In this document: positions 44,433 through 53,464 of the stretch, piece after piece
Numbering within the stretch: position 1 is the stretch's first letter
How the letters are laid out: each line of letters starts with the position of its first letter
Assembly (NCBI GenBank): GCA_017434025.1
Contig: JAFRGC010000050.1
Span: 41,797-105,796, forward strand
Direction: 5' to 3'
From: Mogibacterium sp.
GTDB lineage: Bacteria > Bacillota > Clostridia > Peptostreptococcales > Anaerovoracaceae
DNA length: 64,000 bases
Notes under the pieces: model-generated
The model's input: only the letters and a program-made list of their open reading frames with translations
What the model was told of the DNA's origin: nothing
The model's database searches: none
Position numbers and translations under genes: made by a program

Positions 44433-46550
44433 ATGGGTAGATTCACAGATTACAGAACATTCAGAACAGCACTTGGCGGAAGACTGCTTGAGGTCGAGAT
44501 CGGCAAGTTCGCTGAACAGGCTAACGGCCAGGCAACAGTGAAATACGGAGACACAGTTGTCAGCTGCACAGTCTGCGCTAGCAAAGAGCCTAAGCAGGAC
44601 GTAGATTTCTTCCCGCTTACATGCAACTTCGAAGAGAAGATGTATGCTGTCGGCAAGATCCCTGGGGGCTACATCAAGAGAGAGGGACGTCCGAGCGATA
44701 AGGCAACTCTGATCTCAAGACTGATCGACAGACCGCTCAGACCGCTTTTCCCTAAGGGATACAGAAATGACGTAGTCGTATCGGCTACAGCACTTTCGGT
44801 CGACTATGACTGCCAGCCTGAGGTTGCATCCCTGATCGGTACATCGATCGCTATCGCGATCTCCGACATTCCATGGGATGGCCCTACAGCAGGAGTCGTT
44901 GTCGGACTGATCGACGGTGAATTCATCGTCAACCCGACATTTGAGCAGAGACAGGTCTCCGACATCAACCTCACAGTATGCGGTACAGAAGAGGCTATCA
45001 TGATGGTCGAAGCAGGAGCGAAAGAAGTACCTGAAGACCAGATGCTCGAGGCAATTCTCTTCGGACATGAAGAGATCAAGAATATCTGCAGATTCATCAA
45101 AGAGATCGTATCTGAGGTAGGCAAAGAGAAACAGACTTATAAGGTATTCAAGGCTGGTGAGGATGTAGACGCAGCAGTAAGAGAGTATGCTACTCAGAAG
45201 ATGGTAGATGCTATCTATACAGTCGACAAACTGGAAAGACTCGCCAACATGGACGCTGTAGCGGAAGAGACCAGAGAGCATTTTGCTGAAGAATTCGAAG
45301 GCAGAATGGCTGAGGTCGATGAAGTCCTCTACAATGTCAAGAAAGAAGAAGTAAGATCCAGGATCCTCGAAGAGGGCGTACGTCCTGACAACAGAGGACT
45401 CACAGAGATCAGACCGCTCTGGAGTGAGACAGGTCTCCTCCCGAGAACTCACGGATCCGGACTCTTCAAGAGAGGACAGACTCAGGTCCTGTCCGTATGC
45501 ACGATCGCACCACTCAGCGAGGCTCAGTATCTCGATGGTATCGATGCTGATGTTACCCGCAAGAGATATATGCATCAGTACAACTTCCCTGGATACTGCA
45601 CAGGCGAGGCTAAGCCGAGCAGATCTCCGGGAAGAAGAGAGATCGGTCACGGAGCTCTTGCTGAGAGAGCACTTCTGCCGGTACTCCCGACTGAGGAAGA
45701 GTTCCCATATGCGATCAGAGTCGTATCTGAGGTACTTTCATCCAACGGTTCATCCTCAATGGCATCGACATGCGGTTCATGTCTTGCACTGATGGATGCC
45801 GGCGTTCCTATCAAGAAGCCTGTAAGCGGTATCGCTATGGGACTGATCGAGGGATTCAATGAGGACGGATCCAGCAAATTCGCTATCCTGTCTGACATTC
45901 AGGGAATGGAAGACTTCCTCGGCGATATGGACTTCAAAGTAACCGGAACACCTGACGGCGTTACAGCACTGCAGATGGATATCAAGGTCCACGGACTGTC
46001 CAGAGAGATCCTCAAGCAGGCGCTTGATCAGGCTAAAGTCGGAAGAGCGCACATTCTTGAGAGCATGCTCGAAGAGATCGCTGAACCGCGTCCGGAACTC
46101 AGCCCATACGCTCCGAGATTCATCAGCATGAGAGTTGACCCTGATAAGATCAGACTGGTCATCGGACCGGGAGGCAAGACTGTCAACAGAATCGTTGATG
46201 AGACCGGTGCCAAGATCGATATCTCTGACGAGGATGTCGGATTCATCGCTATCTATGCAGTTGATCAGGCAAGCGCTGATGCTGCTAAGAGAGAGATCGA
46301 GCTGATCACAAGAGACGTTGTAGTCGGTGATGTTTATGAAGGCGAAGTCAAGAGAATCATGAACTTCGGCGCATTCATCGAGATCCTCCCTGGCAAGGAA
46401 GGCCTGCTGCACATCTCCAAGATGGCAAACCACAGAGTCGAGAAGGTCGAAGACTGCATGAACATCGGCGACAAGGTCCAGGTCAAGGTCACAGAGATCG
46501 ACAACCAGAACAGGATCAACCTGTCGAGGAAAGAGCTCGTCAAAGACTGA
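44433..46550 (+). CDS. pnp: Polynucleotide phosphorylase
   Basis: 705 residues. 3'-5' phosphorolytic exoribonuclease. Start at ATG 44433 (MGRFTDYRTFRTALGGR), 12 bases after GGAGG; a TTG at 44424 is closer but adds only three residues. Two RNase PH domains (FEEKMYAVGKIPGGYIKREGRPSD ... RPLRPLFPKGYRND; RTHGSGLFKRGQTQVLSVC ... SSNGSSSMASTCGSCLALMDAG), KH domain (IRLVIGPGGKTVNRIVDETGAKIDI) and S1 domain (GDVYEGEVKRIMNFGAFIEILPGKEGLLHIS). Full length. Confidence 0.97.
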   Translation: MGRFTDYRTFRTALGGRLLEVEIGKFAEQANGQATVKYGDTVVSCTVCASKEPKQDVDFFPLTCNFEEKMYAVGKIPGGYIKREGRPSDKATLISRLIDRPLRPLFPKGYRNDVVVSATALSVDYDCQPEVASLIGTSIAIAISDIPWDGPTAGVVVGLIDGEFIVNPTFEQRQVSDINLTVCGTEEAIMMVEAGAKEVPEDQMLEAILFGHEEIKNICRFIKEIVSEVGKEKQTYKVFKAGEDVDAAVREYATQKMVDAIYTVDKLERLANMDAVAEETREHFAEEFEGRMAEVDEVLYNVKKEEVRSRILEEGVRPDNRGLTEIRPLWSETGLLPRTHGSGLFKRGQTQVLSVCTIAPLSEAQYLDGIDADVTRKRYMHQYNFPGYCTGEAKPSRSPGRREIGHGALAERALLPVLPTEEEFPYAIRVVSEVLSSNGSSSMASTCGSCLALMDAGVPIKKPVSGIAMGLIEGFNEDGSSKFAILSDIQGMEDFLGDMDFKVTGTPDGVTALQMDIKVHGLSREILKQALDQAKVGRAHILESMLEEIAEPRPELSPYAPRFISMRVDPDKIRLVIGPGGKTVNRIVDETGAKIDISDEDVGFIAIYAVDQASADAAKREIELITRDVVVGDVYEGEVKRIMNFGAFIEILPGKEGLLHISKMANHRVEKVEDCMNIGDKVQVKVTEIDNQNRINLSRKELVKD

Positions 46551-46578
46551 TAGGATTCCATATTCCAAGGTGTAATGA

Positions 46579-46611
46579 ACGGCATATACACATCCTGTAT
46601 ATGCCGTTTTG
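46579..46611 (+). terminator. Terminator of pnp
   Basis: A 12-bp perfect stem ACGGCATATACA / TGTATATGCCGT followed by TTTG. Confidence 0.85.
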
Positions 46612-46636
46612 CATGCCGGGAAAGGTGTGCTATAAT
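46609..46636 (+). promoter_or_regulatory. Promoter of rsuA
   Basis: TTGCAT (46609-46614), 16-base spacer, perfect TATAAT (46631-46636). The -35 begins in the pnp terminator T-run. Confidence 0.65.
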
Positions 46637-46689
46637 GGATTCTCCAGATAATACGGCTTTGCTGTAATGAAGAAACGTGAGGCACTTGG

Positions 46690-47409
46690 ATGCGGCTTGA
46701 CAAATTCCTCTCAGATATGGGTGTGGGCACCCGCAATGAACTTAAGAAGGATATCAAGGCTGGGCTCGTGACAGTAGACGGATCAGTCGTCAGAGATCCC
46801 GGCGCTAAGGTGTCCGGTGACTCGGAAGTGAGGTTTCGCGGGCTGCCTGTCGCTTATGAAGAGTTTGTCTACTATATGCTCAACAAGCCTGCCGGAGTCA
46901 TAAGTGCCAGTGATGATCCCAGGGAGTCTACTGTTGTCGATCTGATAACCGGATACAGGCGCAAGGATCTGTTCCCGGTCGGCCGCCTTGACAGGGATAC
47001 CGAGGGGCTGCTGCTGATCACCAATAACGGACAGATGGCACACAGACTGCTGTCACCCAAACATCACGTTGATAAGATATACTATGCCTGCGTAAGCGGC
47101 GCAGTAACACCGGATGATGTCATTGCTTTCAGTGAAGGCCTGGTATTGGAGGACGGACTTGAATGTCTGCCTGCTGAGCTGAATGTCCTGAATATCAATT
47201 CCGATAACGGAGAATCTGTATCGGAGACTGAAGTTACGATACGTGAGGGGAAATTCCATCAGATCAAGCGTATGTTCCATGCGCTTGGACATGAAGTACT
47301 GTATCTCAGGCGTCTGTCAATGGGACCGCTCGAACTGGACGGATCTCTTGAGCCGGGAGAGTTCAGGAGACTTACAGATGAGGAGATCAAGTCACTTGAA
47401 GAACTGTAG
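46690..47409 (+). CDS. rsuA: 16S rRNA pseudouridine synthase (RsuA family)
   Basis: 239 residues. N-terminal S4 RNA-binding domain (MRLDKFLSDMGVGTRNELKKDIKAGLVTVDG), then the synthase domain with YYMLNKPAGVISASDDP, the catalytic Asp in VGRLDRDTEGLLLITNNG, and the family end REGKFHQIKRMFHALGHEVLYLRR. The STVVDL block fits RsuA (Psi516) rather than RluB/RluE, but the exact target is inferred. Own promoter. Confidence 0.9.
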   Translation: MRLDKFLSDMGVGTRNELKKDIKAGLVTVDGSVVRDPGAKVSGDSEVRFRGLPVAYEEFVYYMLNKPAGVISASDDPRESTVVDLITGYRRKDLFPVGRLDRDTEGLLLITNNGQMAHRLLSPKHHVDKIYYACVSGAVTPDDVIAFSEGLVLEDGLECLPAELNVLNINSDNGESVSETEVTIREGKFHQIKRMFHALGHEVLYLRRLSMGPLELDGSLEPGEFRRLTDEEIKSLEEL

Positions 47410-47445
47410 ATGTTTTAACTGCAGTGATCACTAAGGGGGAGAAGA

Positions 47446-47862
47446 ATGCCGCTGATCATATTGGGAATACTGGTCCTGCTGTGCATACTGGCATATGCCA
47501 TAGTCAAATACCTTGGGAGCGAAGAAGTCGACACCAGACCTGTACGCGAGAGATATCCCCAGGCTTTTTCGCCGCGCGGCAGCAACAATGGAAATAATGA
47601 TGCAGCTGATGAGGACGATGAGACCATATACGCGAAAGGCTTTGTCGATACTGATGATCTGAGAGGTGACATCGAGCATATCGTCAATAATCTCAAAGAC
47701 AATGCCAAATCAGTGGCTTCCAGGATGGGGATCGATCTGGATGATTTCAGACGCTCGGATGATAAGAAGGGGAAATCGCCTGACGATGAAGATGATGACA
47801 AGACGATCATCTTTCCGTCAGATAATGTCGAAGAAGAGAAGCATAAGAGAAATATCCATTAA
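47446..47862 (+). CDS. Membrane-anchored hypothetical protein with acidic tail
   Basis: 138 residues. One N-terminal hydrophobic helix (MPLIILGILVLLCILAYAIVKYL), then a hydrophilic, Asp/Glu-rich, probably disordered region with one short helical segment (LRGDIEHIVNNLKDNAKSVASRMGI). The tail ends DDEDDDKTIIFPSDNVEEE. The helix-first layout with a following KYLG suggests the tail is cytoplasmic. GGGGGAGAAG precedes the ATG. It lies 36 bases after rsuA and is probably cotranscribed; a strong terminator follows. Not recognised. Confidence 0.75.
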   Translation: MPLIILGILVLLCILAYAIVKYLGSEEVDTRPVRERYPQAFSPRGSNNGNNDAADEDDETIYAKGFVDTDDLRGDIEHIVNNLKDNAKSVASRMGIDLDDFRRSDDKKGKSPDDEDDDKTIIFPSDNVEEEKHKRNIH

Positions 47863-47912
47863 CTGTGGATCATAACTGATGCGATCTGCGGATCAGTTTA
47901 CGACGACATATA

Positions 47913-47965
47913 GGGGTGCCACTTCCTGCAGCCGGCCATTCTGCAGGTGTGCGGCACCCTTTTTG
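47913..47965 (+). terminator. Strong terminator after the hypothetical gene
   Basis: Outer stem GGGTGCC / GGCACCC (47914-47920 with 47953-47959), inner stem CCTGCAG / CTGCAGG (47925-47931 with 47941-47947), and T5 at 47960-47964. The 3' arm plus T-run GCACCCTTTT is also perfectly complementary to AAAAGGGTGC at 47989-47998. Confidence 0.85.
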
Positions 47966-48013
47966 GACGTCCTGAAATGCAAGGCACAAAAGGGTGCAAA
48001 ACACTTGAAAATA

Positions 48014-48022
48014 TGGTACAAT
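48014..48022 (+). promoter_or_regulatory. Extended -10 promoter of ileS
   Basis: TGG-TACAAT (48014-48022); no clear -35. It places the start of transcription near 48029, leaving a leader of about 170 bases before ileS. Confidence 0.5.
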
Positions 48023-48050
48023 TCATTGTTATGAAATAATGGTTTATTAT

Positions 48051-48131
48051 GTGCCAGTATGCCCACTTGTGTTCAGAACACCCGGAGCGATCCTCTCCGG
48101 ATGCTGCCTGAAGACAGGTGAACTGCGGCAC
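48051..48131 (+). promoter_or_regulatory. Cloverleaf-like structured leader of ileS
   Basis: A closing stem GTGCC-AGT / ACT-GC-GGCAC (48051-48058 with 48122-48131, GC bulged) encloses three hairpins in a row: GTGTT-CAG-AACAC (48069-48081), CCGGAG-loop-CTCCGG (48082-48100) directly abutting it, and CCTG-AAGA-CAGG (48107-48118). This is a compact four-way junction of about 81 bases. It lacks the T-box antiterminator sequence, tRNA consensus bases and the SRP RNA apical motif. I cannot assign it to a known family; a riboswitch-like, tRNA-mimic or protein-binding role is possible. Confidence 0.5.
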
Positions 48132-48197
48132 TGATAGGCCGTTTAAGAGTTTATATCAACGATCAGAATCAATATAAGCAACAGGAGAACAATCAGT

Positions 48198-51100
48198 ATG
48201 TATGAAAATCTTTCTGACAAGCCGGTAGCAGAGTATCAGGCTGAACAAATCAAACACTGGAGCGACATCAACATGCTCGATCTCTGCGTCAAAGAGAGAG
48301 AGGGTGCACCTTCATTCGTATTCTTCGAAGGACCTCCGACAGCTAATGGCAAGCCGGGTATCCATCACATGATGGCAAGGACCCTCAAGGACTCGATCAA
48401 TAGATACAAGACCATGCAGGGATTCCAGGTCAAGAGAAAAGGCGGCTGGGATACTCACGGCCTTCCGGTAGAGATCGAAGTCGAGAAGCAGCTGGGATTC
48501 AGCGGCAAGCAGAACATCGAGAAGTACGGCATCAAGGAATTCAACGAGAAGTGCCGCGAATCAGTATTCACATATACACAGATGTGGACTGATATGTCTG
48601 ACAAGATGGCTTATCTTGCGGATATGGATGATCCTTATATCACATACAAGAACGATTACATCGAGACGGGCTGGTGGATCATCAAGAACGCGTTCGACAA
48701 GGGACTTATCTATGAAGGATACAAGATCCTTCCGTATTGCCCGCGATGCGGAACAGGCCTCGCTTCACATGAGGTAGCACAGGGCTATAAGGACATCAAA
48801 GTCAACACGCTTACCTGTAAATTCAGACGTACAGGTGTCGACCATGATAACGAGTACTTCCTCGCATGGACAACTACACCGTGGACACTCGCTTCCAATA
48901 TCGCACTGACAGTAGGCCCTGACGTAGATTACGTCAAGTGCCTCATGAAGTCCGGCGATAACGAAGGTAATTATCTGTGGGTAGCAGAAGCTCTTGCAGG
49001 CGTTACTTTCGGCAAGGACGAGTACGAGGTAGTTGAGAAGGTCAAAGGCTCTGATATGGAGTACTGGACATACGAACAGCTTGAACCATTCTGCGTCCCT
49101 GAGAAAGGCAAGAATGCGTTCATCGTTACCTGCATGGATTACGTCAGCACATCTGACGGTACCGGTATCGTACATACTGCGCCGGCATTTGGTGAAGACG
49201 ACTATAACTGCGGACGCAAGTACAACCTCGCTGTCATGCAGCCTGTTGACGAAAGAGGCTGCTATACAGAGACTCCATGGGCTGGCAGATTCGTTATGGA
49301 GGACGGTCTTGATGTAGATATCATCAAGTACCTCGCTCAGGACGATAAGATCTATGCAAAGCAGAGACTCGAGCATGCATATCCACACTGCTGGAGATGC
49401 GGAACTCCACTCGTATACTATGCTAATAAGTCCTGGTATATCGAGATGACCAAGCTCAGAGATGAGCTCGTTGCAAACAATAATACCGTCAGCTGGTATC
49501 CGTCATATGTAGGAGAGAAGAGATTCGGCAACTGGCTTGAAGAGGTCAAAGACTGGGCTATTTCCAGATCAAGATACTGGGGAACACCGATCCCTATCTG
49601 GAAGTGCGAATGCGGACATCTTCACTGCGTAGGATCCAGAGAGCAGCTCATCAACGACGTTGAGCAGGATATTGATGAGACGATCGAACTTCACAGACCG
49701 TATGTAGATGAGATCACGATCAAATGTCCTGAATGCGGCAAGAGCATGCACAGGATCCCGGAGGTCATGGACTGCTGGTTCGACTCAGGAGCTATGCCAT
49801 TTGCTCAGTGGCATTATCCGTTCGAGAACGCTGACAGATTTGAGGAGCTGTTCCCTGCAGACTTCATCTGCGAAGGAATCGACCAGACCAGAGGCTGGTT
49901 CTATTCTCTGATGGCGATCTCCACGATCGTCAAGGGCTGCGCTCCTTATAAGAACGTTCTCGTTAACGACCTGATCCTTGACAAGAACGGCAAGAAGATG
50001 TCCAAGCACGTCGGCAACACCGTCAATCCGTTCGAGATGATGGACAAGTACGGTGCTGACGCTGTCAGATGGTATCTTGTCTATGGATCACCTGCATGGA
50101 CACCGACCAAGTTCGATGAGGACGGCATCAAGGACGTCTTCAGCAAAGTGTTCAGCACAATGCGCAACACATACAATTTCTTCTGACTCTTCGCGAATAT
50201 CGATAATGTAGAAGCAGGCAAGCTCAGCGTACCGTATGAAGAGAGACCGGAACTCGACAGATGGATCATCTCCAAGTACAACAAGCTGATCAAGAGTACG
50301 ACGGAATCGATGGATGAGTATGATCACATGAAGACCGTGAGATCCATCGGTGACTTCATCAGTGAAGATCTCTCCAACTGGTATATCAGGAGAGCAAGAA
50401 GAAGATTCTTTGCTGAGGGCATGGATCTCGACAAGCAGGCTGCATATGCAACGACTTATGAGGTACTTATCGGTCTTGCCAAAATGATGGCTCCGGTCGC
50501 TCCGTTCATTTCGGATGAGATCTACACCAAACTGACAGGTGAGAAGACAGTACACATCGCTATGTATCCGACTTCGAGAGAAGATCTTATCGATGAGAAG
50601 GTCGAAGAGCGTATGGATCTGATCAAGACGCTTGTAAACCTCGGCAGAAGCACCAGAGAGCAGGAGAAACTCAAAGTAAGACAGCCGCTCAGCAAGGTCA
50701 TCGTAGATGGAAGATACAAGGATATCATCAGCGATCTGACCAACCTGATCACAGAGGAGCTCAACGTTAAGGAAGTCCAGTTCGAGGACGACCTTGATAA
50801 ATATATGAACTTCCAGGTAAAGCCTAATTTCAGAGCAGCCGGCCCGGTACTCGGCAAGAACGTCAAGGCATTCGGTGCAGCTCTTGCACAGGCTGATGCC
50901 AAGGAGCTTTCGTCCAGACTTGCTACCGGCCCAGTAGAGATGGAGCTCGGCGGTCAGAAGTATGAGATCACAGAAGACCTCGTAGACGTGAGGATCTCTT
51001 CCAAAGAAGGTTTTGTCGTCGGCATGGACAACAATGTATTCACGATCCTCGATACAACTCTTACACCGGAACTGATCGAGCAGGGATACGTTCGTGAAGT

Positions 51101-51320
51101 CATCTCCAAGATCCAGCAGCTGCGTAAGCAGGCTGACTTCGAGATGATGGACGAGATCCGCATCTACATGCACGCTGACGATGAGATCCGCGCAGCTGTA
51201 GAGAAAGCAAGCGATTTCATCAAGGATGAGACGATCGCTGTATCGATCGAAGACAGAGAAGACCTTCCTGTATTCGATATCAACGGACATAAGACCGGTA
51301 TCGCAGTAGAGAGGATCTAA
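48198..51320 (+). CDS. ileS: Isoleucyl-tRNA synthetase, IleRS2-like, interrupted by an in-frame TGA
   Basis: 1040 codons plus stop, in one frame but with TGA at codon 663 (50184-50186). Before it: the catalytic domain with the class I first signature as G-I-H-H (residues 54-57, in NGKPGIHHMMA) instead of H-x-G-H, the editing domain (AWTTTPWTLASN, GTGIVHTAPAFGEDD), the Trp-rich Ile site (RSRYWGTPIPIW) and KMSKH. The TGA lies in the linker at YNFF-stop-LFANID. After it the anticodon-binding and C-terminal domains continue normally (RPELDRWIISKYNKL ... TSREDLIDEKVEERMDLIKTLVNLGR ...). The zinc ribbon of type 1 IleRS is absent, so I call type 2. Homology on both sides of TGA and an unchanged frame argue for recoding, a point mutation or a sequence error, not two genes. 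Confidence 0.9.
50184..50186 (+). other. In-frame TGA codon within ileS
   Basis: TTC-TTC-TGA-CTC-TTC. The next base is C, the context in which UGA is read through most easily. Other genes here (radC, uppS, rnc, ftsY, der) end with TGA, so TGA is a normal stop in this organism. No convincing SECIS-type stem-loop follows. Confidence 0.9.
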
Positions 51321-51367
51321 CGATCTGACATATCAGAATTCTTGAGCAGAAAGGAAAGGGCTGGATC

Positions 51368-52396
51368 ATGGACAACGACAGAAATCTGCTCAGCCTTTCT
51401 GCGCAGGAACTCGCTGAGCTGGTCACAAGGCTGGGGGATAAGAAATTCAGGGCAGATCAGATATTCGGATGGCTTGGCAAAGGCGCTGCTTCTCTGGATG
51501 AGATGACGAATGTGCCGCTTGCCCTCCGGAATGCGCTGACAGATGCCGGATATTATATCGGCCAGCCGGATGTCATTACTGAGCAGATCTCGAAGACAGA
51601 CGGAACGCGCAAGTGCCTGTATGGATTCAGAGACGGCGCCAGAGTCGAGTCTGTATTCATGAAATACAGCTACGGCAATTCCATTTGCATCTCTTCACAG
51701 GTAGGATGCAGGATGGGATGTACATTCTGCGCTTCGACTATTGGCGGCAAGGAACGCGACCTGACCTCCGGAGAGATGCTCGGCGAGGTCCTCCGTATGA
51801 GGAGACATACCGGGGAAGACATCAATCACGTTGTGATCATGGGAATGGGTGAACCATTCGATAATTATGAAGAAGTAGCAGGATTCCTCAGACTCATCAA
51901 TTCCCCTAAGGGTGTGAATCTGAGCCTGAGGAACGTTACTGTATCGACTTGCGGGATCATACCTATGATCAGGAGATTTGGCGAAGAATTCCCGCAGGTA
52001 AATCTCGCAGTTTCGCTGCATGCACCGAATGATGAGATCAGGCGCAGGACAATGCCTGTTGCGAAGAAATATCCATTCAGCGATCTTATAAGGGCATGCA
52101 GAGAGTACACAGACAGAACACACAGGCGTATCACTTTCGAATACGCGCTTATCAGAGATGTCAATGACTCGAAGGAGAATGCCAGGGAACTCGCTGAGAA
52201 TCTCAGAGGATGGCTGACACACGTCAATCTCATCCCGCTCAACGAGGTAAGGGGCAGAGAGTACAGAACATCAGAAGGAACCAGCGTTCTGCAGTTCAGG
52301 AAAGAACTTGAAGACAGAGGGATCGCAGTTACAGTCAGAAGAACTTTGGGGAGCGACATCGACGCGGCATGCGGACAACTCCGCGCTGGAAGATAG
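51368..52396 (+). CDS. rlmN: 23S rRNA/tRNA (adenine-C2) methyltransferase RlmN
   Basis: 342-residue radical SAM enzyme methylating A2503 of 23S rRNA and A37 of tRNAs. N-terminal helical domain (KFRADQIFGWLGKGA), cluster motif C-x3-C-x2-C in GCRMGCTFCAST, GMGEPFDNYEEV, VSTCGIIPMIRRF, VSLHAPNDEIRRR, EYALIRDVNDSKENA and the second methylation Cys in AACGQL near the C terminus. Starts 48 bases after ileS. Confidence 0.96.
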   Translation: MDNDRNLLSLSAQELAELVTRLGDKKFRADQIFGWLGKGAASLDEMTNVPLALRNALTDAGYYIGQPDVITEQISKTDGTRKCLYGFRDGARVESVFMKYSYGNSICISSQVGCRMGCTFCASTIGGKERDLTSGEMLGEVLRMRRHTGEDINHVVIMGMGEPFDNYEEVAGFLRLINSPKGVNLSLRNVTVSTCGIIPMIRRFGEEFPQVNLAVSLHAPNDEIRRRTMPVAKKYPFSDLIRACREYTDRTHRRITFEYALIRDVNDSKENARELAENLRGWLTHVNLIPLNEVRGREYRTSEGTSVLQFRKELEDRGIAVTVRRTLGSDIDAACGQLRAGR

Positions 52397-52411
52397 AAGG
52401 AGATTTGGATC

Positions 52412-53440
52412 ATGAGAATCATTGTAGACGGCATGGGAGGCGATAACGCGCCGGAAGCTATTGTTAAGGGAGCGGTATTAGCTGCAGCTGAGATCGAAGA
52501 AACAGTAGCGATCATCGGACCGGAGAAACGACTCAACGAGTTGCTGACTGCCAACAACTGGCATGGCAGCAATATCGAAGTTATCGATGCTACAGAGGTC
52601 ATTTCCAACCATGAAGCACCGGCAATGGCGGTACGTAAGAAGAAAGACTCGACAGTCGTCAAAGCACTTAATATGCTCAAGAACGGGGAAGCAGATGCTT
52701 TCATTTCCGGAGGCAGCACAGGAGCGCTTCTTGCAGGAGGTCTTGTTACACTCGGCAGGATCAAAGGTATCAGAAGACCGGCTATTGCAGCGTGGTTCCC
52801 TAAACTCAACGGCAAAGGCACGACACTGCTGCTGGACTGCGGCGCAAATGTAGAAGCCAAACCTGAATATATATTCCAGAACGGGATCATGGGAGCGATG
52901 TATGTCCGCGGAGTCAAAGGTGTCGATGATCCGGAAGTGAAACTCCTCAATATCGGAGCGGAAGAGAGCAAAGGTGATGAGCTTCACAAGGAGGCCTACA
53001 AGCTGCTCTCCTCTGGAGGAATCAACTTCGGAGGCAATATCGAAGGCAGGGATGTTGCTGTGACTGACTGTGATGTAGTGATCACAGATGGTTTCTCCGG
53101 CAATATCTTCCTCAAGAGCAGTGAAGGCGCTGTTCTTGCTCTGATGGAACAGCTCAAGAAGAAGCTCTCAGAAAGCCTTCTGGCCAAAGCCGGAGCAGCT
53201 CTTGCTTATGGCAAGCTCAAGGAACTGAAGAAGCTTTTCGATTATTCAGATGTCGGCGGAGCTCCGATCCTCGGACTGCGTGGCGCTGTTATCAAGATCC
53301 ACGGCAATTCAGAAGCTATCGAGGTATACTATGCGATCCTCAAAGCGATTCCTTTTGTCAGGAATGATGTAACGGGAATGATCTATGAAGCCGTAACTAA
53401 GAACGCTGATATGTTCAAAAATGAGAAGGAAGACGAATAA
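52412..53440 (+). CDS. plsX: Phosphate acyltransferase PlsX
   Basis: 342 residues. Converts acyl-ACP to acyl-phosphate, the substrate of PlsY encoded further down as a PlsY-GpsA fusion. Family blocks: IIVDGMGGDNAPEAIVKGA, EVISNHEAPAMAVRKKKDSTVVKA, AFISGGSTGALLAGG, LLDCGANVEAKPEYIFQNG, NIGAEESKGDELHKEAYKLL, TDGFSGNIFLKSSEG and GGAPILGLRGAVIKIHG. Peripheral membrane enzyme. The gene for ACP, often between plsX and rnc, is absent. Confidence 0.96.
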   Translation: MRIIVDGMGGDNAPEAIVKGAVLAAAEIEETVAIIGPEKRLNELLTANNWHGSNIEVIDATEVISNHEAPAMAVRKKKDSTVVKALNMLKNGEADAFISGGSTGALLAGGLVTLGRIKGIRRPAIAAWFPKLNGKGTTLLLDCGANVEAKPEYIFQNGIMGAMYVRGVKGVDDPEVKLLNIGAEESKGDELHKEAYKLLSSGGINFGGNIEGRDVAVTDCDVVITDGFSGNIFLKSSEGAVLALMEQLKKKLSESLLAKAGAALAYGKLKELKKLFDYSDVGGAPILGLRGAVIKIHGNSEAIEVYYAILKAIPFVRNDVTGMIYEAVTKNADMFKNEKEDE

Positions 53441-53464
53441 TTAATTATTGTTGAGGAGGACCTG

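Noticed and set aside
48051-48131. tRNA gene or SRP RNA
   Set aside because: The fold is cloverleaf-like but lacks the T-loop GTTCRA, D-arm and 3' geometry of tRNA, and lacks the GGAAGGAAGCAGCC-type motif of SRP RNA.
47900-48197. T-box riboswitch upstream of ileS
   Set aside because: No T-box antiterminator sequence (GGGTGGTACCGCG-like), no Stem I specifier loop, and the only terminator lies upstream of the promoter rather than next to the gene.
50187-50226. Selenocysteine insertion at the ileS TGA
   Set aside because: Only a 4-bp CTTC/GAAG pairing is found downstream, no convincing bacterial SECIS loop, and Cys is not expected at this structural position.
50088-51290. 400-codon minus-strand frame opposite the 3' part of ileS
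   Set aside because: Antisense shadow; the + strand continues IleRS homology after the TGA.
50310-51320. The region after the TGA as a separate gene starting at ATG 50310
   Set aside because: IleRS homology resumes immediately after the TGA, 41 codons before that ATG, and there is no ribosome-binding site before it; an interrupted single gene explains the data better.
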